Positions 11,601 through 23,246 of a stretch of 64,000 bases of DNA are shown here, piece by piece (position 1 is the stretch's first letter; each line of letters begins with the position of its first letter). A program made the position numbers and the translations under genes. The notes under the pieces are model-generated. The model was not told where the DNA came from. It searched no databases and was given only the letters and a program-made list of their open reading frames with translations. This stretch comes from Ambrosia x helenae (Eukaryota; Streptophyta; Magnoliopsida; Asterales; Asteraceae). The stretch spans positions 113,319,603-113,383,602 of the forward strand of contig CM061227.1 of assembly GCA_030844895.1 (NCBI GenBank). Direction: 5' to 3'.

Positions 11601-12503
11601 CTTCGTCAGTTGGCGTACGGGACTGCTAGTGACTCATGGGATGAGTACTTAAGGATGTCTGCTAGAATGAGTCGGGAATGCTTGTATCGGTTTACGAAAA
11701 TGTCGTCAAGTTATATAGCAAAGTTTACTTGCGTAGGCCAACGAAGAACGAAATCCAAAAGCTTTACGCACACCATGCAGAGAGACATGGCTTTCCTGGC
11801 ATGCTTGGAAGCATCGATTGCACGCATTGGCCATGGCGTAATTGCCCCACTGCATGGAAAGGGCAATTTACGCGGGGTGACATTGGAGAGCCGTCAATTA
11901 TTCTAGAATCTGTTTGCTCACAAGACCTTTGGATTTGGCATGCATTCTTCGGAGTTGCTGGTTCATGTAACGATTTAAATGTTCTAGCAAGATCCATGGT
12001 TTTCGACCCCATCATTAATGGTACCGGTCCGGATGATTCGTTCGTTCTCAACGGGTAGAATATAAGCACGGGTATTATCTGGCTGACGGTATATACCCAA
12101 GTTATACATCTCTTGTGAAAACCATACAAATTCCCACGGACGACAAAAGGAAAAAGTTTGCAAAGTGCCAAGAGTCGGCGAGAAAAGACGTCGAACGGTT
12201 ATTCGGTGTCTTAAAGTCGAAATGGCATGTAATTGGGCGACCCGCACGTGCATGGCATCCACAAAGCTTGAGATATATTATGTACGCTTGTACGATACTA
12301 CATAATATGATAATCGAAGATGAAGGCCGTGCGATATGTGAGTATGACCCAAATGACGTTGAAGAGAATCTTGAGCGGTTGACGTGACACAACAACAATC
12401 GAACAGGTGGGCATTAGAGGATAGTAATATGCACGCCAACCTTTGCTCGGATTTAATCGACCATATCTGGAACAATTTCCGTGTCGATGACGTTGATGAG
12501 TAG
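8606..12503 (+). pseudogene. ALP1/HARBI1-like DDE transposase pseudogene, interrupted by an LTR
   Basis: Harbinger transposases cut and paste their elements with a DDE nuclease domain. Exon 1 starts at the ATG at 8606 (MSTSSDEANV). A 120-bp intron with GT...AG ends spans 8760-8879. Exon 2 gives DYFADDCVYTDELFRRRFRM and RLFQRIANDI. The coding sequence then stops at the solo LTR (8998-11510) and resumes at 11511. After it come GMLGSIDCTHWPW (first catalytic Asp), GSCNDLNVL (second Asp) and DVERLFGVLKSKW (Glu), with the family's C-terminus ending at a stop at 12501-12503. Frameshifts near 11700, 12050 and 12380 break the frame independently of the LTR. All three catalytic residues remain recognisable, but no complete protein can be made. 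Confidence 0.88.
8998..11510 (-). mobile_element. Solo LTR 1 (2513 bp) with TSD GACAT
   Basis: The segment starts TGTAACACCCC and ends GGTTGTCACA, so it has TG...CA ends. It is flanked by a perfect 5-bp duplication GACAT (8993-8997 and 11511-11515). No gag, pol, PBS or polypurine tract lies inside. It matches the copies at 18260 and 25530 in reverse orientation, for example the conserved end with CCGATGGCGG and the GGTGAGCATACCCTGTTTG segment near 9270-9290. Small frames inside (9510-9695, 10693-10911) are chance. Best explained as LTR-LTR recombination of a gypsy-type element. Confidence 0.85.
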
Positions 12504-12882
12504 TTTGTATTTTTTTTTCTTTAGTTTCGTTTTTTTTTTAATTTTTTTTATTTCGGTTTTTTTTTTAGTGTTTTTTATTTTATATGTAATTTGGTTTTTA
12601 ATTTTAATGAAAAAAAAATTAATGAAATATAAAATGTACAAATAAATAAAAAGAAAAACAATAAAAAAGGGAAGGGGGAAGGGGGAACCATTTCCCTAGA
12701 AGGGGGAGGGGAAGGGAGAAATGACATGGCGCTGACGTGGACAAGGGGGAAGGAAGGGGGAAGGGTGACCACACCCCATAGCCTTATACAATAATTTGTT
12801 TTTACCATAACTAATTTTAGGGGGCATTTTCCACCACATTATTATTATAATGCCCTTCAAACAAATGTGTAATGGTTAAAGC

Positions 12883-13397
12883 TAGGGGTGCAAACGAGCC
12901 GAGCAGCTCGCGAGCTACTCGAGCTCGGCTCGGCAAAAAGCTCGAAACGAGCCGAGCTTTATCGAGCTCGAGTCGAGCTTGAGCCTAAAACAAAGCTCGT
13001 TTATTTATCGAGCTCGAGCTTGGCATGTGAAGCTCGTTGGGCTCGTCGAGCCTTATCGAGCCTAGTATAATATTAGTTTTTTTTAATATTTAATAATATT
13101 TACCATTCATTTAAAGTTGTTTAGTAAACGAGCCTCGAGCTCGAGCTTCACTTATCGAGCTCACGAGCCTAAATGAACTATTATTTATATTATTTTTATT
13201 TAACATATTAACCAAGAAATACTAAACGAGCCGAGCCCGAGCCGAGCTCGAGCTTGAGAAATTACAAACGAGCCGAGCTCGAGCTTTGAAAACAAAGCTC
13301 GAATCGAGCCGAGCTCGAGCTCGAGCTCTTATAACTTAATCGAGCTCGAGTTCAAGCCTGGTCGAGCTCGGCTCGGCTCGGCTCGTTTGCACCCCTA
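12883..13397. mobile_element. hAT-type MITE, GAGCTCG-rich (515 bp)
   Basis: A perfect 8-bp duplication GTTAAAGC (12875-12882 and 13398-13405) flanks TAGGGGTGCAAACGAGCCGA on the left and its inverted counterpart ending TTTGCACCCCTA on the right. 8-bp duplications and YAGGGNTG ends are hAT hallmarks. The interior is packed with CGAGCTCG, CGAGCC and GGCTCG words in both orientations and should fold into a strong hairpin. No coding capacity. It appears to have landed in a decayed GGGGCAT-ended repeat (about 12820-13545). Confidence 0.9.
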
Positions 13398-13405
13398 GTT
13401 AAAGC

Positions 13406-13918
13406 CACTTAATGGCCTTTTTAATTATTACTTTCCATATTTTTTTTATCCTATTTGGGCATTATAGTAGAAATGTCACACCCTCATAATGCCCAAGGAA
13501 TGATGTTGGAGGCATTATCATGCTTATTCATGCCCCTATAATGCATATTACACATAGTTATAATACATGCTTTTTAGTAAAATAGTAATAAATTATGTGT
13601 TATTATAAAGTAATTACGTTTTACCATAAAAAATATTCTTAAATATTTAAGTTTCATTTTCATAAAGTATCATTATCTTATGAAACAAAAAACATTTTTG
13701 GTACATGAACAAATATCATTTTTTATAAACATATAGCTTGTCTTCATGTCTTTGTATTGTTTTCGATAGGTTGTTAATATTTACTTTTCGTACTTCTTGT
13801 GATCTTGTTTACTATTGTTTAAATTCAATGAGAAGAACATTGCGTTTCAAATTTACTATCTTTCATATTATTTCATTTCCAAATATATCACAAAGTAAAA
13901 CCCAACAGAGATGAATTT
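13406..13918. other. Non-coding stretch, remnants of a GGGGCATTAT repeat
   Basis: GGGCATTATAGT at 13458, GGCATTATCATG near 13512 and ATGCCCCTATAATGC near 13530 are variants of a short motif also seen as GGGGGCATTTTCC at 12820. This suggests an older MITE split by the hAT insertion. From about 13550 to 13918 I see nothing. Confidence 0.4.
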
Positions 13919-14612
13919 TAAGGGTCTTTTAGGTATGAGGTAATGGAATGAACGAGTTAATGAAATGGATCATTAACATTCCATGTCTTGTTTGGTTGTC
14001 ATGTGAGAATGAAACAAAGTATTACTTTGTTTGACAGGTAGTAAAATACGAAGGAATAAATCGATGGTGAGTGGCAGTGGCGGTTGGTGGTTATCGGCGG
14101 TGATGGTGGGTGGTGATATGCGATTGTGGTGGGTGGAGGTGATGGAGGCAGGAAGCGGCGGTGGTGGATGGTGACGATGGTGGCGTGTAACGGTTATAGG
14201 TGGTTGCGGCAGCGGCAATGGTGGTGGGTGCTGGTGGTGGTAGATGGCGGCGGTTGTGGGTGGTGGTTAGTGGCAGTGGGTGGTGACGGGGTGGGTGGTG
14301 GTGGTTGATGGTGACGATGGTAGGTGGGTGACGATGGTGGGTAGTGCGTCCGACGGCGGTGGTAGGTGGAGGTGGATGCCGGCGATTGTGGTTGTGGTGG
14401 GTAGTGGGTTTTGGTGTTGTTAATAAATGGTGAAAGAGGGATGGAATGAAAAAATAACATGGGGGATGGATGGAATGATTTTGAGGGAATGAAATGCCTT
14501 GTGAAATGGGTGATTCCATTCCATTGACCAACCAAACACACAATATTTCATTACATCGTAATGGTCCATTCCATTCCGCATTCCATTCCAGCTTACCAAA
14601 TGCTACCTAAGT
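13919..14612. mobile_element. MITE-like element with GGTGGTGG minisatellite core
   Basis: The left end reads GGGTCTTTTAGGTATGAGGT then AATGGAATG. The right end, on the minus strand, reads CTTAGGTAGCATTTGGTAAG then CTGGAATGGAATG, so the ends are diverged inverted repeats with inner GGAATGGAAT words. The core (about 14062-14410) is a degenerate GGTGGTGG/GATGGTGG minisatellite, which produces spurious long frames on both strands (Pro/His/Thr-rich on minus, Gly/Trp-rich on plus). No clear target duplication found. Confidence 0.5.
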
Positions 14613-14738
14613 GTGGAATAGTAAGGGTGCGATCACTAGATCGAACCCCTTTTCTTTAGGGAAGGCGGTGCATAAGCTCCTGGAACACGGTCATCACGAA
14701 CATAATGGTAGACAAATTTCAAGGTTTCTTCCCAATAC

Positions 14739-14742
<4 letters not shown>

Positions 14743-14785
<43 letters not shown>

Positions 14786-14818
14786 TATATATATATATAT
14801 ATATATAATATATATTAT
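14743..14818. repeat. (CT)n-(TA)n microsatellite
   Basis: About 14743-14773 is (CT)n, followed by (TA)n to 14818. A second (TA)n run at about 15229-15260 lies just beyond the next hairpin element. Confidence 0.9.
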
Positions 14819-15227
14819 AAGGTTATATTGGAAACCCTTGTTATATGGTAAACTCTGGAAATTCTAACTTCCCGACTTTTTTTATATGAAAATTTTAGGG
14901 TATGTAATATACATGATTTTAAGCATTTTGGGCCAAAAAAATCAAAAAAGCGCCGAGCCGATTTTTTAAAAAAAAAAAATAAAAAAACCGTCTTCGGGTA
15001 ACAAATGGTTAACACGTGTTAGTTTCGCTTAACATGTGTTAGTCGAAAGTTTATTTATTTTTTTTAAAAAAAAGTACTCGGGGCTTTTTTGATTTTTTTG
15101 GCTCAAAATGCTTAAAATCATGTGTATTACTTGTCCTATTTTTTTCAAAAAAAAAAATAAAAAAATTGGGAAGTCAGAGTTTCCAGAATTTACCATCTAA
15201 GGATGAGTTTCCACATTATCCTTACCC

Positions 15228-15228
<1 letters not shown>
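14819..15228. mobile_element. Hairpin (foldback) MITE
   Basis: The left arm starts AAGGTTATATTGGAAACCC and continues with ATGGTAAACTCTGGAAATTC. The right arm, on the minus strand, starts AAGGATAATGTGGAAACTC and continues with ATGGTAAATTCTGGAAACTC. Each arm is about 170 bp and includes the shared segment ATGATTTTAAGCATTTTG near 14911 and its inverse near 15105. The centre holds AACACGTGTTAG and AACATGTGTTAG. The element sits between two TA microsatellites, so any short duplication is masked. Confidence 0.65.
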
Positions 15229-15258
<30 letters not shown>

Positions 15259-15284
15259 TATACATAACATGTAAAACAAATGTA

Positions 15285-16060
15285 GAAGCTTTCAAACCTG
15301 TAAAGTGGCTTCTAGCCCACTGATGTGCTGGAATTTATGGTAACCATTGAAAAGAATCAACATTCATTTGTTTTAATTCTTCAATTAGTCTTTCAAATTC
15401 AGGTCGGGTGGTGGCTGATGTTATATTCCACAACATATCCTTGTAGGCCTTGCCCCTCCATTGCAGCTTCATGTTTTGGTGTATGTCATAAGACAAAACC
15501 TATGTTCAGCATAAGGAAATTCCGTTTTCAAGGCAGGGATTAAAGATTCCTTTTGTTTATCAAAGATAAATATGAAATTGGAGTTCACATTTAAGTCCAA
15601 GTCATCTCCTAGAATCTCTAAAAACCAAACCTATGAATTTAAACATTTTGATTCAACTATGGAATAAGCACTGAATAGATGCCATTGTTTTGATCCACAC
15701 CCACAACTGTTAGCACTTGACTGGAAATTGTCCTTAATGAAAGCCCCATTCAACCCAATTAACTCCTGTCTATAAGCTCTCAACCTATCTTTAAGTGGAC
15801 CTAGACAAATAAAAATTCTCTTAAACACTCTAGATTCAGAATCAGGATTGTTATCAACTTTCACATCAAGTTTCACATACTATATTGAACACTATAATCA
15901 CTCATTACCTGTTGTGTAGCATAAGACTTTGCCCTGTATGACTTCACTTTTTAGACTTTCCTTTCACACTTTCTTTGCATTTGTTCTTGAACTGACTTAA
16001 TAGGAATACTTAGGTATGTCTCTATCTAGTACAAGATCTCCTTTGAAAGCCACTCATAAC
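15285..16060 (-). pseudogene. Mutator-like (MULE/MuDR) transposase remnant
   Basis: On the minus strand, 15876-15631 reads VKVDNNPDSESRVFKRIFIC then LGPLKDRL, RQELIGLNGAFIKDNF and AYSIVES, the start of the MULE transposase core. The usual Asp after IGL is Asn here. Further along, 15540-15285 reads YKDMLW, PEFERLIEELKQMNVDSFQW and QWARSHF, the downstream MULE motif, with an in-frame stop just before IPAHQW. The catalytic middle is missing between these pieces, so there was an internal deletion. The region 16060-16330 upstream has a repeated LDLGP/VQVK-type pattern that may be linker. Terminal inverted repeats were not found. Confidence 0.7.
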
Positions 16061-16559
16061 TGCATGCCCTAATAAATCTACTTTGAAAACATCTGTGTTC
16101 ATGATTATATGTTTAACTACCCATGTATACTTCTCTTTTAATTTGGAAACATATAAAACCCAAAGGCATTTGTCTACGTTTTCTAAGGTTCTTCTACCAC
16201 CATCCTTTTGACTTGGACCTTGAACTAGACCCTCAATTGGGCCTTTACTTGGACGTTGATATGGACCTTCAAGTGGCCTTTACTTGAATCTTTCATTGGG
16301 TCTTGAACCGGTTCACATATTTTTATAAACCTTGGAACACAACATATACAAACAACCCTAACCCTTGATCATTTCAATTAAAAACTAAGTTCTCTTTTAG
16401 GTTCAACATATTTTCTAACTAAATCCTTCACTTCTTTTTTATTACAAATTGTTGACCCACATAACGTCATATAATTATTTATTTATTTGGGTAAAATAAA
16501 TAAATAAAAAGAAAAGTATATCAATACAATTTATAAAAATTAAAAGTCCTATTAAACTC

Positions 16560-16780
16560 TCGAATATAAAAAAAACATAAAAGGACACACACTGGATGTG
16601 CACGAACATAAATAAACGAGCGTGATTTCTGTTCATGTTTGTTCGTTTCACTAAGGAACAAATTTTTTGATCATGTTTGTTCATTTATGAAACGAACAAA
16701 CACATGCGAACTTTTTATCGAATGATTCATGAGCGGTTCGCTGAAAGTTTTATTTCATTTGCAGCCCTAAGAAATCATGC
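16560..16780. repeat. GTTCGTT-rich MITE remnant
   Basis: Repeated TGTTCGTTT/TGTTCATTT words in both orientations, with an end CATTTGCAGCCCTA at about 16757-16770, resemble common plant hAT MITEs that end in GCAGCCCTA. The other end is not clear. Confidence 0.35.
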
Positions 16781-17180
16781 CTTCATCTACCAATTTTGAT
16801 CTAGTGCATACCTTTTTGCTCATAAGGCTAAATATTCATGTACAATCACACAAACCTAATTCTTTGATGTTGTTAATTTCATGCACTTGTGTCGTGATTG
16901 TTTGAAAGTTACATATTTATGTGTACGTAAGCATAATCCTTTATCTTGTAGGTCAAAAGATGGATTTATAAAACAAGCTTAGAATAAATAATTTGAACAT
17001 AATGCGCCTTTATTCGTTATTTTGATTAATAAAATAGTTACAACGTACATTAATTATTGCATGCATGCATGGATCTGCAAAAGCAATCTCGTTTTCTTTT
17101 CGGCAATTATAAACATAAGTTTATTGAAGTGATCGAAAGATAATTGAGATATTAATTGAAAACTAAGGCCTTTAATCTCT
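16781..17180. other. Non-coding stretch
   Basis: AT-rich DNA with no recognisable gene. A GCATGCATGCATGG microrepeat is at about 17057-17072. Confidence 0.5.
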
Positions 17181-18259
17181 AATTATGAGATTTTTTTTTT
17201 TTGGCGTTTGATGGTGTGAAGTTATCTAATGGGGCCATGGGGACCGACTATCTCTCATTTGCTATATGTGAATGAAGCTATAGTTATAGGAGAGTGATCA
17301 CATTTTAATTTTAATGCTTTAAGGAGGGTGTTACGCATTTTTCAATTGGGAAAGAGTGTGGAAGATGTTCAAGTGGAGGCTAACGCGTTGGGGTGTAGGC
17401 CGGGCAATACACCTTTTAAGTATTTGGGTATTCAAGTGGGAGTTAATGTGACTCGAGTTAATAATTGGGAGCCGGTGTTCATGGTATTTAAAAATTGTTT
17501 GTCTAAGTGGATGGCTAATGTGTTATCGAGGGGGGATTGGGGGGGGGGTTGATTCTTATAAAATCCGTGCTTGAGAGCCTCCCTTCTTTTTATTTTTCGT
17601 GGCGCCTATTAAGGTGGTGAATAAATTAAAATAATTCATTAAGAGATTTTTATGGGGAGGGAATGATGAAGTTAGCAAGATACATTGGGTGGATTGGGAT
17701 AAAGTGACGCAACTGATAGGTGATGGAGGTTTGGGTTTAAGCAAGCTTGATGTGGTAAATAATGCGTTAGTCCTTAAGTGACTATGGAGACATAAAGTGG
17801 AGCGAAGTTCTCTTTGGAAGAAAGTAATTGATGCGATTCATGGTTCCGAAAGAAGATGGGAGGCTTTTCCTTCAAATAAAAACATTGGTGGAACTTGGTC
17901 TAAGGTGATATAGCTTGGGTATCGGTTGAAGGTGCGTGACATTAATTTTGTTAATATGATTCGGGGTAATGTGGGGAGGGGCATGGAAATAAATTCTGGA
18001 TTGATCCTTGGGTGAAGAATGAGCCCGGTTAGAAATTTATTTCTTAATCTTTTTCGGCTTGATAATAATAAGTGGTGCTCTGTTTATGATCGTATTGGGG
18101 TTGGCTCAGAGTCGGCGCTGGTTAGTTGGGAATGGAGTAGATATCCAACTTCGGAAATAGAGGTTAGTGAGCTGCTTCTGTGTCAACGGTTGGTGGGTAC
18201 AGTGAGCGTATCTAGCAAAAGGGATGAGTGGATGTGGAATAAAGAAACGCCTACGAATT

Positions 18260-20994
18260 TGTGACATCCGTCACCCTCGTCTTTCACCTAATTGACATTA
18301 ATAGCCCTTCAAATATTTCCATTATAATCCCGATAAGTTTCGCCGTTTTTAAAATATAATTTTAAAGCGAATTAAATTTTTTTATCATTTATTATAGATC
18401 GGGTATAAGTTTTAATCAAATGCGAATGTTTAAACGTAATCGTAAAAGATTCTATTAAAAAAAAAGGTTAAGTTTTATAAAAGTTTTAAATTAAACTTAG
18501 TTAGTGATGTTAAGTTTATAAAGGAAATATTAACCTAGTTATGTAAGAAACTAACAAGGTTAAACTAGAGGGACCAAATTTGCCAACTCATGAAAGTTCA
18601 ATATATGATTCTCTTCCCTGCCTCTGTTCGTTTCTTTCCGGCGAAGGGTTGGCCGGAACCGGCGTCATTCCGGCGAGGCTTGAAACCCAGATTTAATGCT
18701 TATTTCAATTGTTTTAATGCGTGTTTCGCTATGCCTCATCATTTCCGAGCCGTTAAAATAATAATTACCTCTTTTAATCCTGTTAAAACCGCCTACTAAA
18801 TTTCTTTATTATGTAACCGTCGACATTCATAAATAATCAAACGATTGTTACAAAAATTCGTGGTTAAACTATTAAATTGATCATTGCAAAACGTGACCCA
18901 TCATTCACACGACATAAACCCACAAGAAAACGCAACAAATCGAGTTCATAATTGTTCTAATCGGACCTTAGGAGCTGCGGACCTATACCCTTGTTTTCGA
19001 GCATCAATCGTCGATGTAAGTTCATGTTTATCATGCCATTTCACTTAGTTTTGTCCTAGGATTAAAAGCCCCTTATTACAGGGCATTAATCTTGCCTAAA
19101 TCGGGTAATTGATTTTGGGGTTAGGATTAGGGTTCTTAGGTTGTATTTGGGGAAGAAGATGAAGTAGTTATGAATATATAAAAATAATTTGATTTCAAAC
19201 TTCTTAACATGTGAGGCTAGTGATGTAGTGGTGTGTATGATTGTTTGTGTGTCAAAGGACCCGAGATCAAGTCCCACTGGCCACAGGTCAGATGTATTTT
19301 TTTGGTTTTTCTTTCTAAAATTCATTTTCTTATTTATTTATATATATATTTATATATGTTATATATTTAACATAGAATATTCATAATAAAATCATTTTTG
19401 CTCCAAAAATTATGAAAATTTAGGTGAAGCATCTTGGCACTATAAAGAAAATTATCACACTTTTACTTTGTGAAAATTATTTAATTTTCGTTATTTTATT
19501 AATTTAAATTGTTTTAATCATAATTAATTGATAAAAAATTCATTTTTAATGATTTTAATCTCAAAATTTTAGGATAATTATTTCTAAGCATTTCAATCTG
19601 AAATAAAAATTATTGGTTCAGAAAACATTTATTTTTATTGATTTTCCTCTTTTTAGTCATTTAAAATGATTTTAATCTCATTAAATCAGTTTTAAATATA
19701 AATAAGTTTTATAAAAATTATGAGAAAATTATTTCATTAATTTACATAAGAAAGCATCCAATTTCTATAAAAATATTATTTTTGAGTCATGTCTTGTATT
19801 ATTAACATTATTTATGTTTAATTAGATATAATTAAACATTTATTTATTTACACTATTTAAACATCTATTTTATAAATATTTTTCTTATAAAATAGAAATG
19901 TCTTATGATTGAAAGTTTTTATTATCATTGATGGATCTTTGAGTAACTCGTAACTATTTATTTCAATATTTATGATTATTGTATTTATTTACAATAATTA
20001 GTTAAAGTAATTAACTAAATTATTTTGTCTTAATTATTTAAACATATTTTTTTAACTAAATACTCAATTGGTAATAATTATATTATTTAAACCACATTTA
20101 CAACCTTTCATATATTATTTGTGATATACAACTGTTACATTAACGCGACTTATCATAAAAACTCTACTTCCCCAAATCGACTTAGCAAACCCTAATGCCT
20201 TAGACCCTAGTTACCTTAGACTTTTTAGACACTTCCTTATTAGTATTCTTACACATTATAGGTTGAATTCCTCGGAATTCCCATTACTTAGCTCACGACC
20301 GCTTAAGTGGATTTTGATCGCTTTCGCAAATGTGAGTATATCTTTCCCCTTTTTACTGTTTTACTACTTTGGGGTGACTCATGTACTTATATATTAATCA
20401 AATTTCAATTTCTTATACTCAATGCAATTCTCATGTGTGTTTGCTTTATGTTAATTGGTGTGTCTATGACTTGTCAAAATCATTAACCGCTGGGCGGCCT
20501 AGCTTTTCAATGAATAGTACTATGGTATACCCCCTTGAGACTCTGTTGAGAATCTTGGTCATTGTCTTGTTAATTCATTATTCAGTTGGTTAGTTATGTG
20601 TTAGTCATTATTCTCAGGTTTGGTTTTGAACGGATATTACTTATTACATAATTGCAAATGGTACCGCACATGAATTGCTAAATACTTTTCCTACTATATT
20701 TATTCAAACAGGGTATGCTCACCAATACATCTTTGTATTGACATATACTATTTTCGTACATGTTTCAGGTTATTTTGACACGCTTCTTTTAAGCTTTTGG
20801 ATTTATAATTAAGCTTTGACTTTATTGTATTTTAGTTAGACTTGATGCTTTAGAATCATTGTATCGTTGTATTTCATTTCAATGTAATAAACTATTTAAT
20901 CAATGTATCCAAATTACACTTTTAGTCCATGACCTATTGAACAATCGTCACTACGTGACACCTCGATGTTTCCGCCATCGGTTGGGGTGTTACA
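18260..20994 (+). mobile_element. Solo LTR 2 (2735 bp) with TSD GAATT
   Basis: It starts TGTGACATCCGTCACC and ends GGTTGGGGTGTTACA, with a perfect 5-bp duplication GAATT (18255-18259 and 20995-20999). No internal retroviral genes. The 3' part (CAAACAGGGTATGCTCACC near 20706, TACATGTTTCAGGT near 20757, CCGCCATCGGTTGGGG at 20972) matches the copies at 9.0 and 25.5 kb. The ...TACATGTTT(T)CTCAGGT... segment also has a counterpart in the gypsy LTRs at 42.7 and 50.7 kb, which gives the orientation. The interior is very AT-rich with no genes. Confidence 0.87.
19200..19290 (+). repeat. tRNA-like (pol III box A/B) module inside solo LTR 2
   Basis: GAGGCTAGTGATGTAGTGG (box-A-like) and GAGATCAAGTCCC (box-B-like) are spaced as in tRNA-derived SINE heads. 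Comparable modules sit at a similar place in solo LTR 3 but not visibly in solo LTR 1. It is unlikely to be a working tRNA, since no acceptor stem pairs. Confidence 0.35.
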
Positions 20995-21671
20995 GAATTT
21001 TTCAGTGAAAGAAACGAGGTTATGGCTTTTTGGGGATTATCCGAGGTAGTCTTCGAATGTGTATAGGTGGTGTAAGTGGATTCCAAACAAGTGCAATTTA
21101 TTTATGTGGGGGGCGGATATGGATAAAATACCGATTATGACCGCGCTTGCTAGGAGGAATATGGTATTCAGGGATGGTTTATGTTCGTTATGTGGAGAAG
21201 TGGCTGAAACAACGGATCATATTTTTACGGCATGTTAAATTGCCAATAGTGTTTGGGGAGGTATAGCTTCATGGTGCAAGATTCCTAGGATGTTTTTGTT
21301 CTCGGTTCATGATATCTTGGAGATGAGCAATCATGTGGTCCATGTGGATGGGTCAAAGATGAGGAAAGAGATTGTTTATGGGGTTCTTATCTTAACATGT
21401 TGGCGCTTATGGAAAGTTAGGAATGAAAAGAGATTCAACAATAAGGAGGTCAAGGTGGTGACGATTGTTTCCGATATTAAAGCTTTGGGTTATCTTTGGT
21501 ATAGGAGTCGGTTTAAAGAGGGTAGGGTAGATTGGAAAGGCTGGAATTCTTTTTGTATTGATGTAATGTAATGTTTTTGCTAGCGGGTATCTCAATCTTG
21601 AAGATATCTTGCTTTGCTTGTGTTTAATGAAGTTAACCTTTAAAAAAATATAAAAAAAAAAATTATGAGAT

Positions 21672-23246
21672 ATCTAGTCAAGTCAAACTATGAATAGATT
21701 GGCCAAACTTTTATAAAGCATTACTTCCATTTCTTTGTATGATATTCCAACTCATTACAAGAAATTATTAATCTTCACATATTTTTATTACAGATTGTTG
21801 ATTATTTTAGTAGAAATGCACAAAAAAGCATACATGGTTTTCAACAATAACGGACCCATTTTAAACAAATTTGGAAATATAAACTAAATGACATTAATGT
21901 GTTGTATTTTTGTATTCTCTCATATTAGGTAAACTAGGAAACTATATCCATCATCTCTATGTCGCAGGCCATATATGCAATTGCCGAATGTACAAAGTAA
22001 GGGTTTAATTAGATCATGCATCCATCAAACCTACTCGATTGTTGGGCTATCTAAAACCACATGTTGTGACATTGTTTTGAATGATTAAAGTCGCTTATAC
22101 GCTTCGTTTGAATTATGAACATGTATTGTGTCGGTTGTTTGAATTGGTTTGGTCGGGGTTCATAAGTTATAACACGTGTTTTACTTGTAACTCCATTATA
22201 TATGTAACTTCTCTTTATTGCTAGTTTCTAACTAGCCATTAAAATATAATCCATTTGTGGTTCAGTAAATAATAGCTCATTAACAACGGTTCATAAACTC
22301 AGATCGATAGTGGTTGAATCTAGATGAGGGAGTCGGTTGAACCTAGTTTAGTAATCGGCTTGTGAACCTCTCCGTTTTAAACCATTTAAAACTGAACCAG
22401 ATATACGTACCCAAATTTCAAACTGAACCAATCCTTTCTCTTAAAAACCACTTTAATTCAATCCTAATGGTTTGTTCAAAATCCGGTTTTGACTCTCTTT
22501 TGAACAAAACCGAACAGGTTTGGACCCAAAACCAATTTGTACACCTATATTTGGATATGAATATAGGGTTTTATTTGTTTGATATATTGTTTGCGTTTTT
22601 CCTTTCGGTTATCTTTGTAGTTTATTATCAAATGAAAATTTTCAGTTGAGGTGTTGTATTGTAAAGTTGTACGTATAAATATAATACAACCAACATCGTA
22701 TGTTTTGTGATACCTATATCAAACATCGTAGAGACACTAAGACACAAAAGATAAAACAATTTATTTATATTGATGATTGAAGTTATTGGAAGGTTCCTTC
22801 CTTGTTTTAAGGTTAACTTTTGTTCTTTCGGCTCTAAAGATATGTTTTATTAATAACGTTGTTTAAATCAAAGTGGAACGTTACTTTCAACAACGTACTA
22901 GAAGTAATGCATTTCAAATTAATGGTGTTTTTTTTTTTTTTTAATATAGCATGTGATCATATAAAATGATATCTGGGATTAAAAGTTATAATGATTTGTT
23001 TAATAAACGTATGTACGTGCCGCTTGTAAAATGTTATTCACATAGGAACCACCTCTAGCTAGTATGTTTGGGAAGGATCTTTGAAAAGGGGATTACAGGA
23101 TTATGCCCGACAGAAGGCTAAGAAGTAATCTTAAGTTAATTTTTTGATTAATTGTTGAGATTAATTAATTTGTAAAAAATGTAGGTATAAACTATAAGGG
23201 TATTGACCCTTTTTTTTTTTTTTTTTTTTGAAGTTTTCTATTTTTA
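21672..23246. other. Stretch without recognisable gene
   Basis: AT-rich DNA. A 95-codon frame at 22362-22649 (+) has no recognisable motif. Poly-T tracts at about 22928-22942 and 23211-23229 could be tails of minus-strand retrotransposed sequence, but nothing coding adjoins them. Confidence 0.5.

Larger units (their letters stand above)
8279..12783 (+). mobile_element. PIF/Harbinger element carrying a broken ALP1-like transposase
   Basis: TTA flanks both sides (8276-8278 and 12784-12786). The terminal inverted repeats are GGCTGTGGGGTATGG on the left and, read on the minus strand, GGCTATGGGGTGTGG on the right. Without the 2513-bp solo LTR and its 5-bp duplication the element would be about 1.99 kb. 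Its single recognisable gene is the transposase. No companion Myb-like frame was found inside, so the element lacks one of the two proteins of autonomous PIF/Harbinger elements. Confidence 0.85.
17280..21571 (+). pseudogene. LINE ORF2 C-terminal remnant (RT thumb plus zf-RVT)
   Basis: From about 17290 the + strand reads LRIFQLGKSVEDVQVEANAL, then PFKYLGIQVG, a motif just C-terminal to the reverse-transcriptase core of plant L1 elements. IKSVLESLPSFYFS, FLWGG and IHWVDWDKV follow. Stops and frame changes occur near 17552, 17780, 17911 and 18015. The 18019-18259 part ends at the solo LTR. Coding resumes at 20995 with RLWLFGDYPR, KCNLFMWGADMDKIPIMTAL, then CSLCGEVAETTDHIFTAC (zinc knuckle) and WCKIPRM, ending RLWKVRNEKRFNN near 21440 and a stop after 21571. 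It cannot encode an active reverse transcriptase. Confidence 0.85.
17192..21660 (+). mobile_element. 5'-truncated L1-type LINE split by a solo LTR
   Basis: An 11-bp direct repeat AATTATGAGAT (17181-17191 and 21661-21671) brackets the element, and the 3' end is A-rich (about 21640-21660). Removing the solo LTR and one copy of its duplication leaves about 1.7 kb. The coding remnant starts inside the reverse-transcriptase domain, so the endonuclease and most of ORF2 were never copied. This is typical of target-primed reverse transcription that stopped early. Confidence 0.85.

Noticed and set aside
14091..14543. 150-codon His/Pro/Thr-rich frame on the minus strand
   Set aside because: Created by the GGTGGTGG minisatellite; overlapping long frames on both strands show it is composition, not coding.
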